Shown here: positions 47,554 through 56,134 of the stretch, in pieces | How positions within the stretch are numbered: the first letter of the stretch is position 1 | Layout: each line of letters starts with the position of its first letter | Translations under genes and position numbers: made by a program | Source: Symmachiella dynata | GTDB lineage: Bacteria > Planctomycetota > Planctomycetia > Planctomycetales > Planctomycetaceae | DNA: 64,000 nt | NCBI RefSeq assembly: GCF_007747995.1 | Contig: NZ_CP036276.1 | Span: 4,765,001-4,829,000 of the forward strand | Direction of reading: 5' to 3' | The notes under the pieces: generated by a model | Seen by the model: the letters and a program-made list of their open reading frames with translations, nothing else | What the model was told of the DNA's origin: nothing | Databases searched by the model: none

Positions 47554-49467
47554 ATGTGCGGAATCCTGGGAATCGTTGCCCAGCCGGGTGAACAGGTCGA
47601 CATTGACCGCAGCGCATTGACAGCCATGCGGGACGAAATGCTGTCTCGCGGTCCCGATGGCGCGGGCATCTTTGAGAACCGCAATCTGGCATTCGCGCAT
47701 CGCCGCTTGGCGATTCGTGATCTGACCGGCGGCCATCAACCCTGGGTCTCCGACGACGGCAATTGCGTGTTGGTTTACAACGGCGAAATCTACAACGACG
47801 ACGCATTACGAGACGAATTATCGGCTGCCGGGCATCGCTTCAAGTCGCGGTGTGACACCGAAGTGGTTATGGAGGCATATCGTCGCTGGGGGATAGAGTG
47901 CGTGCAGCATCTTCGCGGGATGTTTGCGCTGGGGATCTATGATTTCCAGACGGACCGTTTGTTTTTGGCGCGCGACCGATTCGGTATCAAACCGCTCTAT
48001 TTTTCCATGCTCGGACGGGACTTGGTCTTCGCCAGCAGTGTCTCAGCAATTCTCCGGCACCCCCGCGTCTCGCCGATGCCCAACCTCAAAGTTGCCAGTC
48101 ACTACCTGACGACGTTTCGCGTGACATTGGGCCGCGAAACAATGTACGACGGCATCCAGCAATTGCAACCGGCGGAGTATTTGATTGCCGAAGCGGGGCG
48201 TAAGGAGATTGTTCGGTATTGGCAGCCGCCGCAAAAATCGCAAGACCCGATCGACTATGAGTCAGCCGCCGCGGAATTAGACTCCACGCTGCAAGAATCG
48301 GTACGCTGCCATTTGGCGAGCGATGTGCCGGTGGGGGCATTTGTCAGCGGGGGCGTTGATTCCAATACCATCCTGTCGATGATGCAAACTTCGCAAACGA
48401 GCGGGCTCAAAGCATTTTGTGGAGGAGGCGATGAGGCTTCGCCCGATTTCACATACGCCCGCCGCTGCGCCAGCCATTTCGACTGTGACTACGACGAAGT
48501 CCATGTGGATGCGGGGGACTACTTGGAGAGTTGGCAACATCTGGTCGCACAACAACGCCTGCCCCTCTCGACCCCCACGGACGTGATCATCAATCGTCTC
48601 GCCGAGCGGATGAAACAACATGTCGGTGTCGCTCTGGGGGGTGAAGGCGCTGATGAACTGCTCTGTGGCTATGCCGTGCAACATTGGTCGGGCCGCGATT
48701 TCACAGCGGGGCAATCGCTGCAGGCGGGAAGTTACAAAGGGACGCCGCTTGAGGCCGACCAATGCCGTGAGTCGTTGATGCAGCAGTACGGACGATTGCA
48801 GTTTGGTTCAGAAGGGGACCATTATTTGGCGCTCAACAGCCTGATCCCCACCACGGTCAAACCTCAACTCCTGCAACCCTGGGCCTGGAAGCTTGCCGAA
48901 GACGATCATTGTATGCGCGGACATTACGACCAGATGTTTGGGGATCGGGATGGGGAACATTCGCACCGCAAACAGGCAGCGGTGATTCATCAGGTCAATT
49001 TAGAAGCTTTGCTCTCGCGTCTGGACCGTTCGACGATGGCGGCTGGGTTGGAGGCACGTGTCCCGTACGCCGATCACGTCTTGGTGGACAAAATGTTCCG
49101 GTTGCCGATGCGCTACAAAATCGATGTCGCCGAACACGAACGCGCGCCGCACCTCTCCTCAGCGTCGCTGCAACAACGCGGGAGCCTCCGCTCGAAACGC
49201 CTGCTACGGACGATTGCGCAGCGCCGCTTGCCAACAGAATTGGCCAGCCGCAAAAAAGCGAGTTTCCCCACGCCGGTGGCCAACTGGTTCGCAGGAGCGT
49301 GGCAACCATGGGTGCAACAAAAACTCATGACCAGCCCCTTTGCGCGAAACCTGTTTCAGGCCGAACCACTGGCCGAATTGGCCTCGAACCCAGCAGCGGC
49401 GGGAATGTGGTTGTGGCCGATCGTCAATCTGTCGGTGTGGGGCGATCAGGAATTCGCCGCTGCATAG
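47554..49467 (+). CDS. asnB: Asparagine synthetase (glutamine-hydrolysing)
   Basis: AsnB converts aspartate to asparagine with glutamine and ATP. The protein of 637 residues starts MCGILGIVAQ, so Cys2 becomes the N-terminal nucleophile of the glutaminase domain. RGPDGAG and VYNGEIYND are the domain's glutamine-site motifs. The synthetase domain has the PP-loop VSGGVDSNT (around residue 263-270) and GGEGADELLCGY. All expected residues are present. Planctomycete paralogues may also act on amidation of cell-surface or secondary compounds, so the exact acceptor is not certain. It stands alone; a palindrome and an inverted-repeat element follow. Confidence 0.93.
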   Translation: MCGILGIVAQPGEQVDIDRSALTAMRDEMLSRGPDGAGIFENRNLAFAHRRLAIRDLTGGHQPWVSDDGNCVLVYNGEIYNDDALRDELSAAGHRFKSRCDTEVVMEAYRRWGIECVQHLRGMFALGIYDFQTDRLFLARDRFGIKPLYFSMLGRDLVFASSVSAILRHPRVSPMPNLKVASHYLTTFRVTLGRETMYDGIQQLQPAEYLIAEAGRKEIVRYWQPPQKSQDPIDYESAAAELDSTLQESVRCHLASDVPVGAFVSGGVDSNTILSMMQTSQTSGLKAFCGGGDEASPDFTYARRCASHFDCDYDEVHVDAGDYLESWQHLVAQQRLPLSTPTDVIINRLAERMKQHVGVALGGEGADELLCGYAVQHWSGRDFTAGQSLQAGSYKGTPLEADQCRESLMQQYGRLQFGSEGDHYLALNSLIPTTVKPQLLQPWAWKLAEDDHCMRGHYDQMFGDRDGEHSHRKQAAVIHQVNLEALLSRLDRSTMAAGLEARVPYADHVLVDKMFRLPMRYKIDVAEHERAPHLSSASLQQRGSLRSKRLLRTIAQRRLPTELASRKKASFPTPVANWFAGAWQPWVQQKLMTSPFARNLFQAEPLAELASNPAAAGMWLWPIVNLSVWGDQEFAAA

Positions 49468-49591
49468 CGTGTGATGATTCCGTCGATATTCCGCCGCGAG
49501 GCCTTGGATTTTGCTGATCCATGGTTGAACAATCGCCCGACGGTCTATAATCGATTGTCCCTGCCGATGATTCGATGTCCTACGCGAGAAA

Positions 49592-49609
49592 GGTGCGTCG
49601 CGACGCACC
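49592..49609. repeat. Perfect 18-base palindrome
   Basis: GGTGCGTCGCGACGCACC is its own reverse complement. It lies 125 bases after the asnB stop and could form a small hairpin or protein-binding site. No T-run follows. Confidence 0.6.
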
Positions 49610-49626
49610 CTACGACTGGGGAAAAG

Positions 49627-49817
49627 GCCTCACGCAAAGTCGCTAAGATCGCAAAGGAGTTTGCAATGTCAATAAGGAAGGCATCGACCTGCGTAGGTTA
49701 CGTTGAATGTAATCAAAGAAAACTGACTTCAAAAAGATATCCCCAACGATCCACCACCATTCATAAATTCATTTGTCCCGGTGCCCCCTTTGCGGTCTTT
49801 GCGACTTTGCGTGAGGC
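49627..49817. mobile_element. MITE-like element with 31-base inverted repeats
   Basis: The left arm begins GCCTCACGCAAAGTCGCTAA (49627-49657). The right arm begins CCTTTGCGGTCTTTGCGACT (49787-49817). The arms are inverted copies matching at 29 of 31 positions and enclose about 130 bases with no gene. A run of seven T follows the right arm, so it could also act as a terminator. CGCAAAG/CGCAGAG-type repeats are widespread between bacterial genes. Related CGCAGAG units occur at 40081-40106. Confidence 0.6.
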
Positions 49818-49924
49818 TTTTTTTAACTACGTGAGACCTGAATCCCCGAGTTGCACAAAACCTGAGAGCGAGTACGCGTTGAGTGCCACACAGCAGCCAT
49901 TACCTAGCAAGGAAATAGTCCCTC

Positions 49925-50953
49925 GTGACGGATGAATACCAAGCCATTTTAGTTGTGTCGTTCGGCGGTCCCGAGAAAATGGAGGACGTGATCCCGTTTC
50001 TCGAGAATGTGCTGCGGGGCCGCAATGTGCCGCGTGAACGTTTGCTTGAAGTGGCGGAGCATTACGCACATTTTGATGGGTACAGCCCGATCAACGATCA
50101 GTGCCGCGATTTGATTGCCGCTCTGGATCAGGAATTACAACGTCACGATATTGAGTTGCCGATCTTTTGGGGCAATCGCAATTGGCATCCGATGTTGGCC
50201 GACACGATGCAAAAAATGGCCGATGCAGGAATCCAGCGGGTGTTGGCTTATGTCACAGCGGGTTACGGTGGATACTCCGGCTGTCGGCAATATTTAGACG
50301 ACATCGAACAGGCACGACAAACCGTGGGAGAGGCAGCGCCGGTCGTCGATAAAATCCGGCTGTTTTATAACCATCCGCTGTTCGTCGCAGCCAACGCCGA
50401 AAATCTGCGCGCCGCCTTGGCCGAGATACCGGCCGCGGAGCGTGACGTCTGCCCCATTGCCTTTACCGCACACAGTATTCCCCAAACCATGGCTGATACA
50501 TCGAATTATGTGCAGCAATTGGAGGAGAACTGCCGGTTGGTGGCGGAAGAGTGCGGTGTTGATGCGGCGCGGTGGCAATTAGTCTATCAAAGCCGTAGCG
50601 GCCGCCCGCAAGACCCGTGGTTGGAGCCGGACATTTGCGATCACCTGCGGACGCTGCATGCAGACGGCGCGAAACAGGTCGTCGTGATGCCGCTGGGATT
50701 TTTGTCCGATCACATGGAAGTAATTTACGACCTGGACGACGAAGCGGCCGGAGTGTGTGCGGAGATCGGATTGAATATGGTGCGTGCCAAAACAGTCGGC
50801 ACGCACCCGTTGTTTATTCAGATGATCCGCGAACTGATTGAAGAGCGGATCGATCCTAACAGCGAACGTCGCGCGGTGGGGCAATTCGGCCCGGCTGTCG
50901 ATCAGTGCCCGGCGGATTGTTGTCCCCGCCCGCAACGGCGTCCGACGAAATAG
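49925..50953 (+). CDS. hemH: Ferrochelatase
   Basis: HemH inserts Fe2+ into a porphyrin (protoporphyrin IX or coproporphyrin III) in haem synthesis. The 342-residue protein has the catalytic His183 in FTAHSIPQ and the metal-site Glu265 in DHMEVIYDLD, matching His183 and Glu264 of Bacillus subtilis. YVTAGYGGYSGCRQY is also a family feature. The C-terminus ends with QCPADCCPRPQRRPTK, with three closely spaced cysteines that might help bind an Fe-S cluster; most such clusters need four. The start is a GTG with AAGGAAA about 9 bases upstream. Whether it uses the coproporphyrin route cannot be told from this alone. Confidence 0.93.
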   Translation: MTDEYQAILVVSFGGPEKMEDVIPFLENVLRGRNVPRERLLEVAEHYAHFDGYSPINDQCRDLIAALDQELQRHDIELPIFWGNRNWHPMLADTMQKMADAGIQRVLAYVTAGYGGYSGCRQYLDDIEQARQTVGEAAPVVDKIRLFYNHPLFVAANAENLRAALAEIPAAERDVCPIAFTAHSIPQTMADTSNYVQQLEENCRLVAEECGVDAARWQLVYQSRSGRPQDPWLEPDICDHLRTLHADGAKQVVVMPLGFLSDHMEVIYDLDDEAAGVCAEIGLNMVRAKTVGTHPLFIQMIRELIEERIDPNSERRAVGQFGPAVDQCPADCCPRPQRRPTK

Positions 50954-50982
50954 CTGTTCGCAATCCCCGCACCGATGCCGAA

Positions 50983-51654
50983 TCAAACACGCCACCACTG
51001 TGTCATGCCGGCCCAGAGTTGGCCGAACCAGCCCAGGCAAACGTGCGTGGATCCGCTGATCGTATATCGCCAGACGGTCTCCTCATCGTCGACCCATCGC
51101 GCGCGGCCTTTTTCAATCAACCGCTCGGCGCGTTCGCGCTGAATGTTCAGTGCTGCCTCGTCGCCGGTTGATTCCTCGAAGGGTAGGACCATATCGACTT
51201 GGGTGTCCAATCGCTTGCGATGCGCCGCGATCAGCTTTGCCAACCTGACTTTGACGACCCGTTTGGTCTTATACAAACCGGAGGGGTCTCCCTCGTCAAA
51301 CCCGTCGGTCGTGACGAGTACGTCTCCATTTTGCAATCGGGAGTGAATCCACGTCTGTTTGGTTGTGGCTCCGGCGACTTTGCCGTGTCCGCAGGAAACG
51401 AGAAAATCGCGATCCGGTGAAAACCAAAATGCAACGACAATGTCGAAACGCGTATGTTTGTGAAGACTCAATTCCCGCAAACCGCACTCCACCGCATCGG
51501 TTCGAGCAGCCACCAAATAGCTGCGGCCTTGCGGAAATTTTCCTTCGAGCGGTGGGCCGTAGGCGATGATTGGATGCTTCTCCCACATCGACACGCTAAA
51601 CAACAGCAACATTACCCCGGACACCCACGCGAGCGCTATCCACGGATCAAACAT
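50983..51654 (-). CDS. Hypothetical membrane-anchored protein (223 aa)
   Basis: I do not recognise this protein. It has one N-terminal membrane segment (about residues 5-22, WIALAWVSGVMLLLFSVSM) and then a soluble domain with SYLVAARTDAVECGLREL and VAFWFSPDRDFLVSCGHGK. Two or three cysteines are present, but no catalytic motif is clear. The topology suggests a single-pass protein with its domain on one membrane face. It is convergent with hemH (29 bases) and 44 bases downstream of the DUF1501 gene on the same strand, so it may be part of that transcript. Confidence 0.65.
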   Translation of the reverse strand: MFDPWIALAWVSGVMLLLFSVSMWEKHPIIAYGPPLEGKFPQGRSYLVAARTDAVECGLRELSLHKHTRFDIVVAFWFSPDRDFLVSCGHGKVAGATTKQTWIHSRLQNGDVLVTTDGFDEGDPSGLYKTKRVVKVRLAKLIAAHRKRLDTQVDMVLPFEESTGDEAALNIQRERAERLIEKGRARWVDDEETVWRYTISGSTHVCLGWFGQLWAGMTQWWRV

Positions 51655-51698
51655 GTTTGGCGAGCCCTTTTTGCTGTGACATCATTCCAGGTGCAAAT

Positions 51699-53042
51699 CT
51701 AAAACAACTCGCGCACCGCCGTCCCCGTGCTCAACGGCAGCGGGCGGCCTTGGGCGTCGTGCATGAGTTGCTGTGGGTCCAGTCCCAGAGCGTGATAGAT
51801 CGTCGCTACGACATCGGGCGGACTGGTGGGGCGAAGTGTGGGATAGGCGCCGATTTTGTCCGAAGCGCCGACGATGTTGCCGCCGCGGACGCCGCCGCCG
51901 GCAAACAATACCGAGCCGCAATGGCCCCAGTGATCGCGTCCGCCGTTGCGATTCACCTTCGGTGTCCGACCGAATTCGCCCATCGTGACCACCAGCGTTT
52001 CCTCCAGCAAACCGCGCTGTGCAAGGTCGGCCAGTAACGCCGCCAAGCCACGATCCAGCGTGGGAAGTAATTCATCCTTCAAACAGCCGAAGTTGTTTTT
52101 GTGCGTGTCCCAACCGTCGCACTTAGTCATGTGATTGAAGTGGACTCCCACGAATGACACGCCTCGTTCGACCATCCGTCGCGCTAACAGTAGACTTTGC
52201 CCGAAGCGGTCGCGGCCGTAGGCATCGCGCACAGTAGCGGGTTCGGCCTCCAGGTCGGTGAGACTGCCGCCTGCTGTTGTGCGGCTCACTTGGAATGCAG
52301 TTTCGCGACTGGTTAGGTACTCCCGGGTCCGCAACGATTTGGGAGGTTGACCGTCGAGAATCGCCAACAGTTGTTGCCGTTGCTGAGAACGTGATGCGGA
52401 GACGCCCTGTGGAAGATCCAGTCCCGGCAACGGTTGCCGGGGATCGTCATTGATCGCCAGCGGATCGAACCGCGGCCCTAAAAATCCCGAGCGGCCGCCG
52501 CCGGAGACCAAAGCGGGCGCCATGCGGACTTGGACTTCGGGAATCGCCACATAGGCCGGAATGTGCGGCGCGGTGTGTTTGAACTTAGCAACAACCGCTC
52601 CCATGTGTGGATAATCACTGCGAGACGGGGGCAGGACAGTATTGGCTCCCAACGGCACCGGCGAAATGCGACCGGTCAGCGTGTGGTAGATCATGTAAGG
52701 ATGATCGTGATTGGGATAGGTCAGCGACCGCAAGACCGCCAGTTTGTCCGCCTGTTGGGCCAAGCGGGGGAGGTGTTCGCATAATGTCAGCCCGGGCACG
52801 TTGCTGTCGATTCCGGTAAATGGCCCGCGCACCTCAGCGGGGGCTTGGGGTTTCAGGTCGCACATATCTTGATGCGGCGGCCCGCCGAGCAGATAGACCA
52901 AGATGCAGTTTTTCGCGCGGCCGAGCATTGATGTCCCACCGGCCGCCTCTCCCCGCGCTAAGGCAGCGCCGCTGAATAGCGACATCGTCCCCGCTTGCAG
53001 CATCGCTCTGCGGGAAACGCGCGACGGATGGGAAATGGTCAT
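51699..53042 (-). CDS. DUF1501 family protein (sulfatase-like, Tat-type signal)
   Basis: DUF1501 proteins are abundant in planctomycetes and share the alkaline-phosphatase/sulfatase fold. This 447-residue protein has a signal with SRRAMLQAGTMSLFSGAA, NCILVYLLGGPPHQDM, the metal-binding-type GVHFNHMTKCDGWDTH and VVTMGEFGRTPKVNRNGGRD followed by HWGHC. Substrate unknown; family members are often beside DUF1549/DUF1553 cytochrome-like proteins, but none is here. ATG 53042 was chosen since the longer frame adds an unconserved leader without signal features. The small membrane protein gene follows 44 bases downstream. Confidence 0.92.
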   Translation of the reverse strand: MTISHPSRVSRRAMLQAGTMSLFSGAALARGEAAGGTSMLGRAKNCILVYLLGGPPHQDMCDLKPQAPAEVRGPFTGIDSNVPGLTLCEHLPRLAQQADKLAVLRSLTYPNHDHPYMIYHTLTGRISPVPLGANTVLPPSRSDYPHMGAVVAKFKHTAPHIPAYVAIPEVQVRMAPALVSGGGRSGFLGPRFDPLAINDDPRQPLPGLDLPQGVSASRSQQRQQLLAILDGQPPKSLRTREYLTSRETAFQVSRTTAGGSLTDLEAEPATVRDAYGRDRFGQSLLLARRMVERGVSFVGVHFNHMTKCDGWDTHKNNFGCLKDELLPTLDRGLAALLADLAQRGLLEETLVVTMGEFGRTPKVNRNGGRDHWGHCGSVLFAGGGVRGGNIVGASDKIGAYPTLRPTSPPDVVATIYHALGLDPQQLMHDAQGRPLPLSTGTAVRELF

Positions 53043-53167
53043 AACCGGACACCGGTGGTTTGCGAAATGGGCAGTCCCCCCTATGATCCTCGGAGAGCCG
53101 GCGCAGTTCAAGGAGGAAATGCGAAATTCGGCCGTCGCGAGTTGAAGCGTATTCTAGCGAGGCGGGG

Positions 53168-54046
53168 ATGAGTTTTTCGATTTGGGATTTGGCCATCGTG
53201 ACCACCGCGGCAGCGGCGATTGGAGGCGTGTCCGGTTTCTTTGGAGTCGGGGGCGCTTTTCTGTTAGTGCCTGTACTGAACATCGCATTGGGTATCCCGG
53301 TGGAACTGGCCGTGGGCGTGTGCGCGTGTCAGATATTGGGGTTGGCCACCACGTCGATCCTGGCGCGACGAATCGACATTTCGCAATTGAAATTGCCGTT
53401 GATCCTTTCCGGAGGATTGTTCTGCGGTGTTTTAGCGGGCGCACGTGGATTGCACTGGGCCGATTCGCTAGGACGGGCGACATGGTGGGGGCGCGACTTT
53501 GAAGTTTCCGCTGCGCTGGTCCTGTCGCTGTATTGCCTGTTGCTGACCAGTTTGGGTTTTTTGTGCCTGAAGTTGAGCCGTCGCACCGACCTCTCCTCCC
53601 GGACCGGAGACCGTGTCTTCTGGTTGTCGATTCCTCCTTACACGGAAATCGACGAATCTGGACCGGTTTCGATTGTGGGACTGACTTGGCTGGGATTGGT
53701 GATTGGCGGACTCTCGGGATTGTTAGGGATCAGTGGCGGGTTGATCTTGTTGCCCACCTTGACCTATCTCGTGGGGATGAGGACACACGAAGCGGTGGTT
53801 GCCTCGCTGGTGATTGTGTGGATCACGACTGCTCAAGCAACGGCGGTGCACGCGTGGAACGGCAATGTCGATCTGGCGCTCGCGGCTGCTTTATTGTTGG
53901 GCGGAACGTTCGGCGCACGAATCGGGTCGGAAATTGGACTGCGTGCGCGGGGCGCGCAGTTTCGTCGCTGGTTCGCCTACCTGTTGTTATTGACCGCGGC
54001 TTTGTGCGCTTCGCGACTGGTATGGATGTTCCGGGCGGACGCCTAA
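53168..54046 (+). CDS. TauE/SafE family membrane exporter
   Basis: This 292-residue integral membrane protein has about seven or eight hydrophobic segments and the paired repeats typical of TauE/SafE (GGVSGFFGVGGAFLLVP near residue 18 and GGLSGLLGISGGLILLP near residue 178). Family members export sulfite or sulfoacetate, or act as general organic-anion permeases; the substrate here is not known. The start follows a DUF1501 gene divergently, with 125 bases between. A palindromic repeat and the IS4 element lie directly downstream. Confidence 0.9.
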   Translation: MSFSIWDLAIVTTAAAAIGGVSGFFGVGGAFLLVPVLNIALGIPVELAVGVCACQILGLATTSILARRIDISQLKLPLILSGGLFCGVLAGARGLHWADSLGRATWWGRDFEVSAALVLSLYCLLLTSLGFLCLKLSRRTDLSSRTGDRVFWLSIPPYTEIDESGPVSIVGLTWLGLVIGGLSGLLGISGGLILLPTLTYLVGMRTHEAVVASLVIVWITTAQATAVHAWNGNVDLALAAALLLGGTFGARIGSEIGLRARGAQFRRWFAYLLLLTAALCASRLVWMFRADA

Positions 54047-54061
54047 AAAACCTTTGATAAA

Positions 54062-54126
54062 GGGTGCCACGGGCTTTGCCAGTGCAATTTCAGATGTGCC
54101 ATTTCCTACAAAACACTGGCAAAGCC
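54062..54126. repeat. Paired palindromic repeat, copy interrupted by the IS element
   Basis: GGGTGCCACGGGCTTTGCC begins the first arm, and ACTGGCAAAGCC the second. The second arm's other half (AGTGGCACCC) resumes at 55652, after the insertion. The rejoined sequence ACTGGCAAAGCCAGT is a palindrome. The homologous uninterrupted copy is at 30803-30870. Confidence 0.88.
54118..54126. repeat. Target-site duplication, left copy
   Basis: GGCAAAGCC, identical to 55643-55651. It is the centre of the palindrome ACTGGCAAAGCCAGT. Confidence 0.92.
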
Positions 54127-55642
54127 CAATACTGTCCGGGAAATTATTAACGAGATCTTAACTTGCGCCAAGTGTGATGATTTGTTATTTGTTTTCGTAT
54201 GGCAAACGAGCGAAGCAATCATCAATCGGCGGTGGACCGGGAATGGCCGGTGCAGGTGATTGGTGGAAAGTACGTCCGATTGCTCGCTCGGTACCTGCAA
54301 AAATTGCGAGATGAAGACGCACACGGGAATCGACGATTGTATCTGGACGATGTGTTTGTCGCCTACCTGTTGGCCTTTTTCAATCCGTCTATCCGTTCGC
54401 TTCGAACCGTGGAAGATTTTAGTCAGACGCGGCAAGCCCAACAGCACTTGTCGGTCCGGAAAATCTGCAAAAGCACTCTATCCGATTTCAACAAAATCGC
54501 TGACCCGCAGCGGCTGGAGCCAATTTTACAAGCACTGCGTTGTCAGCTGACTCGCAAGCACCACAGTCGCTCGAATTCCGCGGACGGTCTTTCCGAGATG
54601 CTTGAGCGGACGGTCGCGGTTGACGGAACATTTATTCCCGCAGTCGCTGAGGTCGCCTGGGCGATTGCCAACTCGAACAATCATGGAACAACACGTCATC
54701 GAGCGCGGTTGGATGCTCGTTTGAACGTAGCAACCTGGCTTCCCGAAGCACTTGTGGTTCCCGCTGTGGGCCAAAGTGAATCGGACTCGGCGATTGAGCA
54801 TTTACAGGAAGGTTGCATTTATCTCTACGATCGCGGCTACATGAGTTTTGCGTTGCTTGCGGCGCATTATCACAAGCCGCATACCGAAAAGGCCGTAGTG
54901 AAATCCTCGTTCGTTGTGCGTTTCAAACCAGCGGCAGGTAATTCTCCGGACTTGAAAGACGCGACCGATTGTCCGCTCAGCGATGCCGACCGTGCTGCGG
55001 GAGTCGTCAGCGATCGTGTCGGCAATTTCATCTCGGCCACTGCGCGTCGCACCGGTATCTCGCGACTCAGGCTGCGCGAAGTGATCGTTACCTATGAAGA
55101 ACAAGGACAGCCAAAAACACTGCGTTTGATCACCAATTTGCACGACGTTTCTGCAAAGACCATTGGACTTCTCTACCGGCATCGCTGGCAAGTGGAATTA
55201 TTTTTCCGCTGGTTCAAATCGTTCGGCAACTTCGGCCACTTGATCAGCCACCAGCGCGAAGGCGTCTTGGCTCACCTGTACGTGACGATCATCGCTGTGC
55301 TGCTGATGTATCTGCACACAGGGTATCGCCCTAGCAAATACCTATTCGCATTGGTCAGCCAAGTGGCGGTCGGCGGCGCCACACTCGAAGAAATCCTGCC
55401 GATTCTCCAAGAGCGCGAACGCCAAAATGAACTGGCTCGCCAATCAGCCGCACGAAGGCGTGCGAAAAAAGGGCGGTGATTAAATCCAGGGCCGCAGTGC
55501 AAGCATTGCGACGCCCGCGCCCCCACATGCGCCGGCAACCCCCCCGAGTAGCCGGTAAAGCCGCGCCCCCCTATCCCAGCCCCCCCGCCAACACAAACAC
55601 ATATCAACAACTTGCCCCCAACCCATTTCCCGGACAGTATTG
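54127..55642 (+). mobile_element. Complete IS4-family insertion sequence (1516 bp)
   Basis: The element has perfect 18-base terminal inverted repeats (CAATACTGTCCGGGAAAT at 54127-54144 and its reverse complement at 55625-55642). It is flanked by 9-base target duplications GGCAAAGCC. It carries one transposase gene. IS4 members are usually 1.3-1.6 kb with 9-13-base duplications, so all features agree. The intact ends, perfect duplications and full-length transposase suggest a recent, possibly active insertion. The end of the element after the transposase is unusually C-rich. Confidence 0.95.
54199..55479 (+). CDS. IS4-family transposase
   Basis: This 426-residue DDE transposase moves the surrounding element. 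The catalytic acids are Asp142 in VDGTFI, Asp211 in YLYDRGYMSF and Glu333 in YRHRWQVELFFRWFK, which fits the IS4 signature Y-(2)-R-(3)-E-(6)-K exactly (Tyr326, Arg329, Glu333, Lys340). The N-terminal 130 residues form the helical DNA-binding part. The frame is complete with no premature stop, so the enzyme may be active. The start ATG lies 55 bases inside the left inverted repeat. Confidence 0.95.
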   Translation: MANERSNHQSAVDREWPVQVIGGKYVRLLARYLQKLRDEDAHGNRRLYLDDVFVAYLLAFFNPSIRSLRTVEDFSQTRQAQQHLSVRKICKSTLSDFNKIADPQRLEPILQALRCQLTRKHHSRSNSADGLSEMLERTVAVDGTFIPAVAEVAWAIANSNNHGTTRHRARLDARLNVATWLPEALVVPAVGQSESDSAIEHLQEGCIYLYDRGYMSFALLAAHYHKPHTEKAVVKSSFVVRFKPAAGNSPDLKDATDCPLSDADRAAGVVSDRVGNFISATARRTGISRLRLREVIVTYEEQGQPKTLRLITNLHDVSAKTIGLLYRHRWQVELFFRWFKSFGNFGHLISHQREGVLAHLYVTIIAVLLMYLHTGYRPSKYLFALVSQVAVGGATLEEILPILQERERQNELARQSAARRRAKKGR

Positions 55643-55651
55643 GGCAAAGCC
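55643..55651. repeat. Target-site duplication, right copy
   Basis: GGCAAAGCC, followed by AGTGGCACCC, which restores the interrupted palindrome. Confidence 0.92.
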
Positions 55652-56134
55652 AGTGGCACCCTCGTGCTTTTCAATTGATGATGCACTTGATCATCGTGAT
55701 GTCATCGTCACGTTCGTGCAATCGCCTTTTGCGGTGCAAAAGGACGCCTCTTTTGAAAGCCGGCTTCAGGAACCGCGGCTGACCAACAGCCAGCAGCACT
55801 CAGCGATGCGCGTGCAAACAGCCATAACGGCAACCACAGATGCTGTTTGCGGGGGACGATCGTCGTGGATTGGGTTCGCAGCGGCATCCTGCTCGGCGCG
55901 AACGCAGACCTCTTCCATCACAGCGGGGTCGGGAATGTCGAATACCATGGCGCAAATCCAGGCGTGGGAACTGTTCAATCTGCAAAGTATTCAGCACGGA
56001 CACTACCATTTCCCGCTGGGTTCACTACAAATCCACCGATTTCGGGGTGAAATTGGCCGAGTATTTGCGTTCTAGGACTAAGACGTCCATAATCATCCCT
56101 CACATTGAACTCTGCGGAATCGGGATACGACTGC
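55652..56134. other. Intergenic region after the IS element
   Basis: The 480 bases between the IS element and the isomerase gene show no gene with family support. Short reading frames on both strands cross it, one continuing out of the IS. A decayed gene cannot be excluded but I cannot identify one. Confidence 0.3.

Noticed and set aside
55476-56075. A 199-residue open frame leaving the IS element
   Set aside because: It crosses the IS right end into intergenic DNA, is low in family signals, and begins with C-rich sequence.
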